From the NCBI GenBank assembly GCA_021810805.1, contig JAJZHW010000012.1, positions 1 through 49,768 on the forward strand: 49,768 nt of DNA, written 5' to 3'. The stretch's first letter is position 1; every line of letters begins with the position of its first letter. The notes under the pieces are model-generated. The model was given only the letters and a program-made list of their open reading frames with translations, had not been told where the DNA came from and did not search any database. Shown here piece by piece: positions 27,370-35,211 of the stretch. Position numbers and translations under genes: made by a program. The stretch comes from Nitrospirota bacterium (GTDB lineage Bacteria; Nitrospirota; Leptospirillia; Leptospirillales; Leptospirillaceae).

Positions 27370-28742
27370 AACGAGTCGCCGCCCTTCCCTACGACGGGCT
27401 CTCGCTCATCGCTGACCCTGTCCACGGTTACATCACCTTCGTGGACACCCCCCAATCACCCGGCCATCCCACGGAACGAACCCTGATCGACAGTCCCTGG
27501 GTTCAGCGCCTCCGGGGAATCTACCAGCTCCAAAGCGCCCGGTTCGTCTTTCCCGCCGCCGAACATACCCGGTTTGCCCACTCCCTGGGCGCCATGCATA
27601 TGGCCGGACGCTTCGCCCGCCATCTCTACCCGGGATTCTCGAAAGAATTTTCCCTTCCCTTTTTCGAGGGGCTTCTCCGGGTGGCGGCCCTCCTCCACGA
27701 CACCGGCCACGGCCCCTTCTGCCACTTCTACGATGAGACCGTCTCCCAGCCGCGATTCGGAAGATCCCACGAAAAAATGAGCCAGATCATCATCGGGGGC
27801 CCCCTGCGAGAAATCCTCGAGAATATCGACAGGAGTCCCTCAGGTTTTTTTGCTTCCGGGGAGAGGATCTCCGGAGATTGGGTGGCCTATCTTGTGGGAA
27901 AAGGAAAAGCCCCCAACCCCGTCCCCAGGGATCTTCCCGTTCTGGCCGCCCTCAAGCCGCTCTTCTCGGGAATCTTCACCGTGGACAACCTCGATTACGT
28001 TCTCCGGGATGCCTACATGTGCGGGGTGGCCACGGCCCCCGTGGATATCGACCGAATCCTTTACTACACCCACGTGCAGAAGGGGCGGCTGGCCATCCAT
28101 CGCTACGGACTCGGGGTCTTCGAGCAGTTCATCCAGGCTCGGCGATACATGTACTCCCAGATTTACTTCCACCGCACCACCCGCTCCTTTGACCTGGCCC
28201 TTCGGGACCTCATCGGAGACACCCTGGCGATCCTCCTGCCCCACGATCCCGCCGAGGACCTCTCCCGCTTCCTGACCCTCACCGACCACCATCTCCTGGA
28301 GACGGTGAGAACCTGGGGATGCTCCCGATCCCCCCGGCTCCGGCGGTTGGGGGAGGGGTGGGGTGCCTTTCTCCGGCGGGAAAAGATCTGGACGATGGTC
28401 CATGAGCGAACCTGGGAGCTTTCTGGGGCCGCCAGCCCCAAAAAGACCCCCCTTCCGGATATGGACGCTCTCTCCCGGAGTCTCGCGTCCAAGGGACTTC
28501 TTCCCCGGGGAGCGGAGATCCGCCTCGACGTGGCGAGCCGGGACACCCGCCCGGAAAATCCCTTTCAGGGCGAGGGCAACCTCGATGTCTACGACCCCCT
28601 CTCCGGAAAGGTCGGACGGGGGCTCCTCGCCCGCATGCTCGAAGGGATCCCCCAGCGCCAGGAAATCGTCCGGATCTTTGCCAAGGGCCTTCCCGACGTG
28701 GGGGCCGCCACCCGCGAGATCGCCCGCCAGATCGAGGAGTAG
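27363..28742 (+). CDS. HD-domain phosphohydrolase
   Basis: A 459-residue HD-superfamily metal-dependent phosphohydrolase of the dGTPase/SAMHD1-like type. The HD residues are present: His73 in RFAHSLGAMH, His112-Asp113 in LLHDTGHGPFCH, and a later Asp in VDNLDYVLRDAYMCG. The family includes dNTP triphosphohydrolases and other nucleotide phosphatases; the substrate is not determinable. The Shine-Dalgarno is poor because of the duplication at the start. It ends 11 nt before the convergent DUF2156 gene. Confidence 0.85.
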   Translation: MKERVAALPYDGLSLIADPVHGYITFVDTPQSPGHPTERTLIDSPWVQRLRGIYQLQSARFVFPAAEHTRFAHSLGAMHMAGRFARHLYPGFSKEFSLPFFEGLLRVAALLHDTGHGPFCHFYDETVSQPRFGRSHEKMSQIIIGGPLREILENIDRSPSGFFASGERISGDWVAYLVGKGKAPNPVPRDLPVLAALKPLFSGIFTVDNLDYVLRDAYMCGVATAPVDIDRILYYTHVQKGRLAIHRYGLGVFEQFIQARRYMYSQIYFHRTTRSFDLALRDLIGDTLAILLPHDPAEDLSRFLTLTDHHLLETVRTWGCSRSPRLRRLGEGWGAFLRREKIWTMVHERTWELSGAASPKKTPLPDMDALSRSLASKGLLPRGAEIRLDVASRDTRPENPFQGEGNLDVYDPLSGKVGRGLLARMLEGIPQRQEIVRIFAKGLPDVGAATREIARQIEE

Positions 28743-28752
28743 GGGGTCCTCG

Positions 28753-29676
28753 TCAGACCGGTCGGATCCGGACCAGGGAAAGGACCCGGTCGTGGGGACG
28801 GATCTGTTTCGCCCGCTCGACCCCGGCGATCCCCGTGCCCCCCCCGATGTTGATCCACTCCACCGGGCTTTTGACCGCCTCTTCCGCCTCCAGGATCTTT
28901 CGCATCATGGCCCCTCCCACATTGGAGACCTCGGGCCTGCGGGCCTCGAGAAAGCCGACCAGAACCCGGCCGGAGGCCGACCTCCCGTACCACCCCGCCG
29001 CCAAGAGACCCTTGGGCCCTTCCAGCACCCACCCCTCCAGAGAATCCGCCCATCGGGGATCCATGGCCCGGTCAATGCTCCTCTCCATGTCGGAGGCCAT
29101 CTCCCGTTCGAGGAAATCCCGGGCCACGCGCTTGCGGTAGCCGGCAAAGTCGGCGACCAGCGCCCAGACGGCTCCCTCGTCTTCCGGCCGGATCCGGCGA
29201 AGATGCGTGGGGCCATGGAGCCGTTCGAGACGGTTATTTTCCCAGCGAAAGGCCCGGCCGGTGTTTCCCCGGGGACTGAGGACGGTGGAGGAGGCGAGAA
29301 CGACTTCCCGTTCTCCCGCTTCGACGAGAAAGGGCCCCTCCGGCAAGAGATCGGCCGGACAGCCTTCGAGAAACGGAGGAGGAGAGGAGGGATGGAGCGA
29401 GGAGAGAAGGGAGAATGTCTCCCGAAGACATTTTCCCCGATCCCGGGGGGAGAGCCGCGGGTCGAAAAAGGGGAGGGGGGGAAGGGGAAGAAAGGCCGCA
29501 CCGTCATTGGTGAGGGCGACCAGCACCCTTTCCGAGGGGAGGCCCTCGATCTCCCGATAGGTGACCCTCTCGGAGAAGAGAAAGAGGGCCCCCGGATGGA
29601 GAAAGGAATACGGAGGCGATTCGGGGAGGTCCGGCGGCAAGTATTCACGCAGGAGGTCAGGGGAGAGCGGATCCAC
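28753..29676 (-). CDS. DUF2156-like protein
   Basis: About 307 residues resembling the DUF2156/phosphatidylglycerol-lysyltransferase C-terminal (GNAT-like) fold: LPPDLPESPPYSFLHPGALFLF at the N-terminus, and WVLEGPKGLLAAGWYGRS with EWINIGGGTG towards the C-terminus. A small-molecule or aminoacyl acyltransferase is possible but not assignable. The start is unclear: the frame extends to a TTG at 29745, inside the upstream cysteine-cluster gene, while the family-like part begins near GTG 29676; neither has a good Shine-Dalgarno. Last gene of the hflX group. Confidence 0.65.
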   Translation of the reverse strand: MDPLSPDLLREYLPPDLPESPPYSFLHPGALFLFSERVTYREIEGLPSERVLVALTNDGAAFLPLPPLPFFDPRLSPRDRGKCLRETFSLLSSLHPSSPPPFLEGCPADLLPEGPFLVEAGEREVVLASSTVLSPRGNTGRAFRWENNRLERLHGPTHLRRIRPEDEGAVWALVADFAGYRKRVARDFLEREMASDMERSIDRAMDPRWADSLEGWVLEGPKGLLAAGWYGRSASGRVLVGFLEARRPEVSNVGGAMMRKILEAEEAVKSPVEWINIGGGTGIAGVERAKQIRPHDRVLSLVRIRPV

Positions 29677-30205
29677 GGCGAGGGGCCACAGGGTGGGGAA
29701 GGACGAGAACCTCCTGGAAGTGGGGGCGGTCTTCGCGCTCGGCAAAGGGGCGGATCGCCCGGAGCCCTTCGGGGGTCATCCGGACCCATTCCTCGGACAG
29801 GAAGCCATCGGCATGCCGACGGAAAAAGGACGGGCTCTCCCGGGAGGAAAAGGGGCAGTCGGGGTCGAGCACCATCCGAAAGGATCCCTCCCGGAAGACG
29901 ACCAGAAGAGGATAGAGCCGGCAGTCCGCCGGATGTTCCCCCCAAATGTCGCAGCCGAGGCCATCGGACCCCAGGGCCGAACAGCGCCAGACCGGAGGAT
30001 CGGCCGGCGCCTCCGGCAGCGGAAGGAGGCGAAGGGGGCGAGCCGCCGAAAAGCTCTCGGGAAAATCCGTGAGATCGCCCGTCCGGGAGACCCAGGGGGA
30101 GCGGTCGGGATCGGTAAAACGGCAACACATCCGGCATTGGTCGCAGAGATCTCGAGGCACAGGAAGGGTCGGGCGGCAAAGGGAAGGGGAGCGCTCGGAA
30201 CCCAT
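29657..30205 (-). CDS. YkgJ-type cysteine-cluster protein
   Basis: A 182-residue protein with an N-terminal CDQCRMCCRF and a later CDIWGEHPADCRLYP, the cysteine pattern of the YkgJ/Fe-S-binding zinc-or-iron cluster family (old name UPF0153). Function is not known; a metal or iron-sulfur site is likely. GGAGGAG lies 8 nt before the ATG, which overlaps the hflX stop codon by one base (TGATG), so translation is probably coupled. Confidence 0.8.
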   Translation of the reverse strand: MGSERSPSLCRPTLPVPRDLCDQCRMCCRFTDPDRSPWVSRTGDLTDFPESFSAARPLRLLPLPEAPADPPVWRCSALGSDGLGCDIWGEHPADCRLYPLLVVFREGSFRMVLDPDCPFSSRESPSFFRRHADGFLSEEWVRMTPEGLRAIRPFAEREDRPHFQEVLVLPHPVAPRRGSALP

Positions 30206-31869
30206 CAGGAGCCCTCCTCCGCCAGAGAGGTCAGGGGGCGCTCGAAAAGTCGCCTCTGGAGGATCTCTTCCAGAGGCCGAAGGGTCTCCGACTCCATGGC
30301 CGAGACAAAGATCCCCTCCGGATATCGGACGGCCAGCCTCTCGCGGGTCTCGCCATCGATGCGGTCACACTTGTTGAAGAGGAGAAGGACAGGAATGCGG
30401 TCGAGATCCATCTCCCGGAGGATCTCCGTCACCCGCTCGATCATCACCTCGCATTGGGGGTGGGAGCCATCGGCGACATGGACGATGAGATCGGCATCCC
30501 TCAACTCGTCGAAGGTTGCCATGAAGGCCCGGCGAAGGTCGGCGGGAAGGTCCCGGATGAATCCCACGGTATCGGTGAGGATGATCTCCCGCTCCCGGGG
30601 AAAGCGGAGGCGGCGGGAGGTCGGGTCGAGGGTGGCGAACATCTTGTCCTCCACCAGAACATCGCTCTTGGTGAGCCGGTTCAGGAGGGTGGACTTGCCC
30701 ACGTTGGTATAGCCCACCAGAGAGACCACCGGTATGGCCGCCTCCCTCCGCCGGCTCTTTCTGCCGCTCCTCTCCACCTCGAGATGGCGAAGCTTCGCTC
30801 CGAGGGAAGAGATACGGTCCCGCACCCTCCGGCGGTCCTCTTCGAGCCGGGTCTCTCCCGGACCCCGGCCTCCGATCCCCCCGGTCAGCCGGGAGAGCGC
30901 CGTGGAGCGTTCGAAAAGGCGGGGAAGAAGGTACTTGAGCTGCGCCAGCTCCACCTGGAGCTTGCCGTCCCGGCTGTGGGCCCGGCGGGCAAAGATGTCG
31001 AGAATCAGCTGGGTCCGGTCGATCACCTTGAGCTCGGTCATCTCGGCGATCTTCCTCACCTGGTTGGGGGAGAGCTCCTGCTCGAAGATGATGAGAGTGG
31101 CATGGAGCTTCAGGGCATGGATGAGGAGGGACTTGAGGCGATCGATGCTCATCAGGGTGGTGGGGTGGTAGCGGGCGACCCTCTGGCGAACGATCCCGAG
31201 AACGTCGACATCGGCGGAGCGGGCGAGCTCGGAGAGCTCGGCCAGGGCCTCCTCCTGGTCGGAGATCGACGCAGTCGACACCGAGACCAGAAGGCCCCGC
31301 TCCTGGCCGGTGGTGTGCTTGGTGGCGGCGGAGAGTCTCCGGGCCAGCTCCTCCTCCAGGGCCTCCACCCGGCCGGAGGAATCAAAGGCCTCAGGGCCCA
31401 CCGGAAGAGGGGGATCGACAATCCAGGGAGATTCGGCCTGGGGGTCGGGGTCGATCGTGGCCACGCAGATCTTTTCGGGAAGTCCGGAGTTCCGGTTTAA
31501 GCAAATGGCGACCATGGCATCGAGGCGCAGAAGGGCCAGATCGTTGAGGTCGTCCTGGGAGAGGGGCTCCCCCTGGAGGTGGGTGTGGACCATCCGGAGA
31601 CCCCGGAGGGAGCGTCCGCCGGAGCGGGACGGGGGGAGCTCTGAGAGGTAGATCTCCCGGGCGGTGCCCACCACCACCATCGCCACAGTCCCTTCCCGGG
31701 TGATGAGCAGGGCGATCTGGCGACCGGTCTCGTGGCTGAGGGCGGCCATCTGGCGCGCCATCTCCGGTCCGACCCACAGACCGGGGGAGACCTTCCGACC
31801 CTGGAGGCGCGTGAGGGATTTCAGCTGGCTTGCCTTGAGCCCCGTGAGGTGACCGGTCAGTCCGGAAAT
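30205..31869 (-). CDS. hflX: GTPase HflX
   Basis: Ribosome-splitting/rescue GTPase. It has the N-terminal HflX domain (residues 1-350, with [10 protein letters not shown] near the start and a glycine-rich [19 protein letters not shown] linker). The GTPase domain follows with G1 [10 protein letters not shown]3 DTVGF and G4 NKCD. It is the longer N-terminal form. The frame is open to 32118, but a promoter (TATAGT) lies inside that extension, and no ATG, GTG or TTG occurs between it and residue 31. An in-frame ATT at 31869 has AAAGGA 6 nt upstream and gives the family N-terminus; I use it. Upstream of ykgJ-like and DUF2156 genes. Confidence 0.92.
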   Translation of the reverse strand: MSGLTGHLTGLKASQLKSLTRLQGRKVSPGLWVGPEMARQMAALSHETGRQIALLITREGTVAMVVVGTAREIYLSELPPSRSGGRSLRGLRMVHTHLQGEPLSQDDLNDLALLRLDAMVAICLNRNSGLPEKICVATIDPDPQAESPWIVDPPLPVGPEAFDSSGRVEALEEELARRLSAATKHTTGQERGLLVSVSTASISDQEEALAELSELARSADVDVLGIVRQRVARYHPTTLMSIDRLKSLLIHALKLHATLIIFEQELSPNQVRKIAEMTELKVIDRTQLILDIFARRAHSRDGKLQVELAQLKYLLPRLFERSTALSRLTGGIGGRGPGETRLEEDRRRVRDRISSLGAKLRHLEVERSGRKSRRREAAIPVVSLVGYTNVGKSTLLNRLTKSDVLVEDKMFATLDPTSRRLRFPREREIILTDTVGFIRDLPADLRRAFMATFDELRDADLIVHVADGSHPQCEVMIERVTEILREMDLDRIPVLLLFNKCDRIDGETRERLAVRYPEGIFVSAMESETLRPLEEILQRRLFERPLTSLAEEGS

Positions 31870-31881
31870 GGAGGATCCTTT
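31867..31881 (-). promoter_or_regulatory. Shine-Dalgarno and ATT initiation site of hflX
   Basis: Minus strand: AAAGGA (31881-31876), 6 nt, then ATT (31869-31867). CTG two codons farther in is the nearest alternative non-ATG codon, but its spacing is worse. Confidence 0.45.
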
Positions 31882-31933
31882 CGATAGGGACGGGGGGAAG
31901 GGGCCGGGAAACGGCCCGTCAAACTCTCCCTCT

Positions 31934-31960
31934 ACTATACCGCATATCGGGAGCCGACAA
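31934..31960 (-). promoter_or_regulatory. Candidate promoter of hflX
   Basis: Minus strand TTGTCG (31960-31955), 15-nt spacer, TATAGT (31939-31934, five of six). The spacer is short; an alternative TTGTGT is 20 nt away. It lies in the 136-nt gap after the DUF3553 gene and would start mRNA about 58 nt before the proposed ATT codon. Confidence 0.45.
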
Positions 31961-32005
31961 CACAAAGGGAAGAGGCGACGGGCCCTGCAGCGACCTTCAA
32001 CAGGG

Positions 32006-32248
32006 TTAAAGCAGGGAGACGAGAGATCGGAGAAGGCCCGTGTAATAACAGCAGCGGGTATCGTTGAGATCGTTGAAGAAGAGCCGCTCCTGGCCGTCCT
32101 CGAAGCGGACGAGGACAAAGCAGGCTCCTCCGGGAACGGAGGATTCCCGGGTTTCGACCACCCGGCCCGCCCCCCATTCGGGATAGTCGCGATGTCTCAC
32201 CCGCTCTTCCCGTCGGAGGTAGAGGCGGTAGGTCGTCTCCCCGATCAC
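32006..32248 (-). CDS. DUF3553 domain protein
   Basis: An 80-residue protein matching the small DUF3553 domain: [17 protein letters not shown], then [16 protein letters not shown]. This resembles the beta-barrel (Tudor-like) tail of UvrD/CarD-type proteins, suggesting contact with RNA polymerase or nucleic acid, though that is inference. GTG 32248 overlaps the stop of the upstream gene (GTGA), implying translational coupling. Confidence 0.75.
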   Translation of the reverse strand: MIGETTYRLYLRREERVRHRDYPEWGAGRVVETRESSVPGGACFVLVRFEDGQERLFFNDLNDTRCCYYTGLLRSLVSLL

Positions 32249-32988
32249 GGGTGGGGGGCCCGAGGGTCAAAGGTCTCGGCGCGGACCCGGTAGAAGGGAC
32301 TCGCGGGACACAGTGCCCGGAGCTGGCGCATGGCGGCACGGGCTCCGGCCACCCCCAGCCGGTGGCGGGCCACCCCGATCCAGGAGAGGATCCGGGGGTC
32401 CGAGGGGGAGAGGCGGTTGGCCAACTCGAATTCCTTCAGGGCCTTCTTCACCGATCCCCCCACAAACCAGGGCTTGTAATAGAGGGCAATCCCCTTCAGA
32501 AGGTGCCCCCTTGCCAGGGAGGGATCCTGGCGAAGGAGGCGGTCGAGGGTGGCCTCGGCCCTCTTACCGTAATGCATGCCTCCGGGAAACCCCCGATAGA
32601 GGACCAGTTGGGTGTCCCGCTCGGCGAAGAGAACCTGACGATCCGGACGAAGCCTCTCGGCCTCCGGGAGGGCCAGGAGCATCTTTCGAACCCGGGCCAG
32701 AGCCTCCTCGCCCCCCGCCTTTCCCCCCGGGAAATCGCGAAGGATCCGGGCCGCATCGAGCAGGCGCTCGGGGGTCTCTCGGGCAGAGCCGGGGGGCGAA
32801 AGAAGGAGGCGGGGATTCTGGACGGGTCCGGGGCAGAGAGGGGCGGCAGAAAGATCGGGAGAAAATCCGAGAAGAAAGGAAAAAGAGGAGAGGGCGGCTG
32901 CCAGAACGACTGCCGCGTCTCTACCGTCTCTCTTTTTCCGTGAGAATCTGGGGAAGATTGGTGCCGAGCTGGGAGCGATGAATGACAT
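32245..32988 (-). CDS. Exported TPR-like protein
   Basis: About 247 residues; no named family recognised. A basic N-terminus (SRKKRDGRD) is followed by a hydrophobic signal segment (AAVVLAAALSSFSFLLGF) with a probable cleavage at DLSAA, then helical TPR-like repeats (ALKEFELANRLSPSDPRILS with WIGVARHRLG). Probably periplasmic. Starts at ATG 32988 (AGGA 7 nt upstream), overlapping the end of the preceding gene by about 68 nt; the ATG at 33012 is an alternative. The signal peptide n-region would be unusually long. Confidence 0.65.
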   Translation of the reverse strand: MSFIAPSSAPIFPRFSRKKRDGRDAAVVLAAALSSFSFLLGFSPDLSAAPLCPGPVQNPRLLLSPPGSARETPERLLDAARILRDFPGGKAGGEEALARVRKMLLALPEAERLRPDRQVLFAERDTQLVLYRGFPGGMHYGKRAEATLDRLLRQDPSLARGHLLKGIALYYKPWFVGGSVKKALKEFELANRLSPSDPRILSWIGVARHRLGVAGARAAMRQLRALCPASPFYRVRAETFDPRAPHP

Positions 32989-33313
32989 ATTCAAATCCTG
33001 CCTTCTGTGCATGCCGTCGGGAATCGATGTCGTTGTGGAAAATGACGGCGATGAGCTTGGGACGACTTCCCGTGCCCCCGGCCTCCACGATTTCCGTGAG
33101 GAAGTCCTTGGCTTCCTTCATGTCCACCACCAGGGCCTTGATGGAAAGATCGGCCGAAACGGTGTTGAAGACCTTGGCGGGAATCGAGGAGAGACTCGAA
33201 AACCCCACCTTCTCCACTATATTGGCAACCATGGTGCCGAGAAAGATATCTCGCCCCACGAAAAGAACCTTTCCCTTATTCAGCTTTGCTCCGTCGGCGG
33301 AGAGTCCGCTCAT
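32921..33313 (-). CDS. Receiver-like (CheY-fold) protein, probably degenerate
   Basis: A 130-residue single-domain protein with the alternating beta-alpha pattern of response-regulator receivers: KVLFVGRDIFLGTMVANI, ALVVDMKEAKDFL, KLIAVIFHND and AQKAGFEYVIHRSQL. The acidic pair after strand 1 is missing (GRD instead of DD), so phosphorylation is doubtful and it may act as a pseudo-receiver. There is no output domain. AAGGA lies 9 nt before the ATG. It begins 28 nt after serS, probably in the same transcript. Confidence 0.65.
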   Translation of the reverse strand: MSGLSADGAKLNKGKVLFVGRDIFLGTMVANIVEKVGFSSLSSIPAKVFNTVSADLSIKALVVDMKEAKDFLTEIVEAGGTGSRPKLIAVIFHNDIDSRRHAQKAGFEYVIHRSQLGTNLPQILTEKERR

Positions 33314-33341
33314 AAACTGCTGTCCTTTCTCTTTGGATATC

Positions 33342-34649
33342 CTATGGGCGGGAGGAGATCGACTCCGGTTGGATTCGGGAGATCCCCCCCATATAGGGGA
33401 GTAGCGCGTCGGGAACGACCACGCTTCCGTCTTCGGTCTGGTAGTTTTCGAGAATCGCGGCCAGCGTGCGGCCCACCGCCAACGCCGACCCGTTCAGGGT
33501 GTGGAGGAGCCCCACCTTGCGGTCCGAGCTCCGGCGATACCGGATCTGGGCCCGGCGGGACTGAAAGTCCTGGAAGTTGGAGCAGGAGGAGATCTCCCGG
33601 TATCGTCCCTGCGAGGGAAGCCAGACCTCCACGTCATAGGTCTTGGCGGAGGAAAATCCGAGATCTCCGGTGCACAGGGAGATCACCCGATAGGGAAGTC
33701 CCAGTCGCTCCAGGATCTCCGTGGCATCCCGGGTGAGGAGCTCCAGATTCTCCATCGAGCTCTCCGGGGAGGAGAGCCAGACGAGCTCGACCTTGTCGAA
33801 CTGATGTTGCCGGATCAGTCCCCGGGTATCCTTTCCCGCCGCCCCCGCCTCCCGCCTGAAGCAGGCCGTGTAGGCGACAAACTTGACCGGAAGGTCCGCC
33901 TCCTCGAGAATTTCCCCCCGATAAAAGTTCGTCACCGGAACCTCCGCCGTGGGGATCAGAAAGAGATCGTCGGCGGCCACATGGAAGAGCTCTTCGCGAA
34001 ACTTGGGGAGCTGCCCCGTGGCCAAAAGGCTCTCGGGAAGAACCATATACGGAACGGAGAGCTCCCGGTAGGGGGCTCCGTGGGAACGCGGCGTCGTATG
34101 GCAGTCGAGCATGAAGGAGATCAGGGCCCGCTCGAGACGGGCGCCGGCCCCCAAAAGAATCGAAAAGCGCGCCCCGGACATCCGGGACGCCCGGTCGAAG
34201 TCGAGAATCCCCAAAGTCGACCCGATCTCCCAGTGGGGGCGGGGTGAAAAGGAAAACGAAGGGGGATCGCCGACGCGGGCAATCTCCACGTTGTCCGTTT
34301 CATCCTCTCCCACAGGAACGCTGGCGTCGGGAATATTGGGGAGATGGAGCCACCTCTCTTCGCGCTGAGCGTCGAGCTCCCGGCGGCGCAGGTCGGTCGC
34401 CTCGATGGCCTCGTTGATCCGGAGGACCTCCGCATAGAGCTCCTCGGTGGGCTCACCCGCGCGCTTTTTCTTTCCGATCTCGGCCGAGAGGGAATTTCTT
34501 CGCTCCCGGAGGCTCTCCCATTCCCGGTTGGCGTCGAACCAGCGGGCATCGAGGTCGAGAAGGCCCGAAAGGTCCACATCGACTCTCCGGGATTTGAAGG
34601 CCCGGGCGGCCTCTTCGGGAGCTTTCAGGATCCGGTTTCTGTCGAGCAT
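33342..34649 (-). CDS. serS: Seryl-tRNA synthetase
   Basis: Class II aminoacyl-tRNA synthetase. An N-terminal coiled-coil tRNA-binding arm (about residues 25-105) is followed by the catalytic core with motif 2 in [21 protein letters not shown] and motif 3 in [20 protein letters not shown], and the serine-site sequence [11 protein letters not shown] 34649 has AAAGGAGA just upstream and gives the normal N-terminus [11 protein letters not shown]; the ATG at 34694 would add 15 unlikely residues. 435 residues. It heads a minus-strand transcript including the receiver-like, TPR and DUF3553 genes. Confidence 0.95.
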   Translation of the reverse strand: MLDRNRILKAPEEAARAFKSRRVDVDLSGLLDLDARWFDANREWESLRERRNSLSAEIGKKKRAGEPTEELYAEVLRINEAIEATDLRRRELDAQREERWLHLPNIPDASVPVGEDETDNVEIARVGDPPSFSFSPRPHWEIGSTLGILDFDRASRMSGARFSILLGAGARLERALISFMLDCHTTPRSHGAPYRELSVPYMVLPESLLATGQLPKFREELFHVAADDLFLIPTAEVPVTNFYRGEILEEADLPVKFVAYTACFRREAGAAGKDTRGLIRQHQFDKVELVWLSSPESSMENLELLTRDATEILERLGLPYRVISLCTGDLGFSSAKTYDVEVWLPSQGRYREISSCSNFQDFQSRRAQIRYRRSSDRKVGLLHTLNGSALAVGRTLAAILENYQTEDGSVVVPDALLPYMGGISRIQPESISSRP

Positions 34650-34796
34650 CTGTCTCCTTTGACTGTCGGGGTCCGGAAAGGGGTCCTCGTCCATTCACGC
34701 TCTGGGGGGTCCGATCCGTATCCCCTCATTCTATCCGCTTCTGCTTCTGATGGAAAGAGAGATTTCTCAAATGTTTGTCTTTATTTTGTTTTTTAT

Positions 34797-34825
34797 TTTT
34801 TAATCATAAAAAATGATCATGACAA
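34797..34825 (-). promoter_or_regulatory. Candidate promoter of serS
   Basis: Minus strand TTGTCA (34825-34820), 17-nt spacer, TAAAAA (34802-34797), within a very AT-rich stretch. The leader to serS would be about 140 nt; I see no T-box motif in it. Confidence 0.5.
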
Positions 34826-34979
34826 AACCCTCCCATGACCCCAGGACCGCAAAGTAATTCCCCTCGCCCCCCCGTGATCTCCGGAACTCCTCTCGGGCCT
34901 CCCCGGAAGGACGCAGGGAGCCTCCCAAGGAGAAAAAAGCCGTCGATCCCGATTCTTCGAGAAATTGAGAGGTCCCCCC

Positions 34980-35008
34980 TTGACCTTTTCCCCCTGCGGG
35001 ACTAAACT
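34980..35008 (+). promoter_or_regulatory. Promoter of nrdJ
   Basis: TTGACC (34980-34985, five of six), 17-nt spacer, TAAACT (35003-35008, four of six). It lies just upstream of the two NrdR-like boxes, so a bound repressor would cover the transcription start region. Confidence 0.55.
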
Positions 35009-35024
35009 ACGAAACCGTTCCTGA

Positions 35025-35071
35025 CCACAATATATAGTGGCTCTCGTTCGCGAACGTACAACATATGCTAT
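35025..35071 (+). promoter_or_regulatory. Two NrdR-like boxes upstream of nrdJ
   Basis: Box 1, CCACAATATATAGTGG (35025-35040), matches the NrdR-box consensus ACACWATATATWGTGT at 14 of 16 positions. Box 2, GTACAACATATGCTAT (35056-35071), matches at about 10 of 16. They are 31 bp apart start to start, i.e. three helical turns, the arrangement known for the ribonucleotide-reductase repressor NrdR. The nrdR gene itself is not in the window. Confidence 0.75.
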
Positions 35072-35211
35072 CTTTTCGCGATTCATGCCCTCTTCGGCGA
35101 AAGAAAAACTCGAGGCTTCGTCACGACTTTCTGTTGCTTCCCCCTCCGGCCCCGGGGTCCGCTTCAAGTGGAACCGGCCCCGAGGCCACCACGCTCTACA
35201 AGGAGATCTCC

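Noticed and set aside
34650-34796. T-box riboswitch before serS
   Set aside because: The leader lacks the conserved T-box sequence and a specifier hairpin; only an AT-rich promoter region is seen.
34826-35211. Cobalamin riboswitch before the B12-dependent RNR
   Set aside because: No B12-box sequence is present; the region is explained by a promoter and two NrdR-like boxes.
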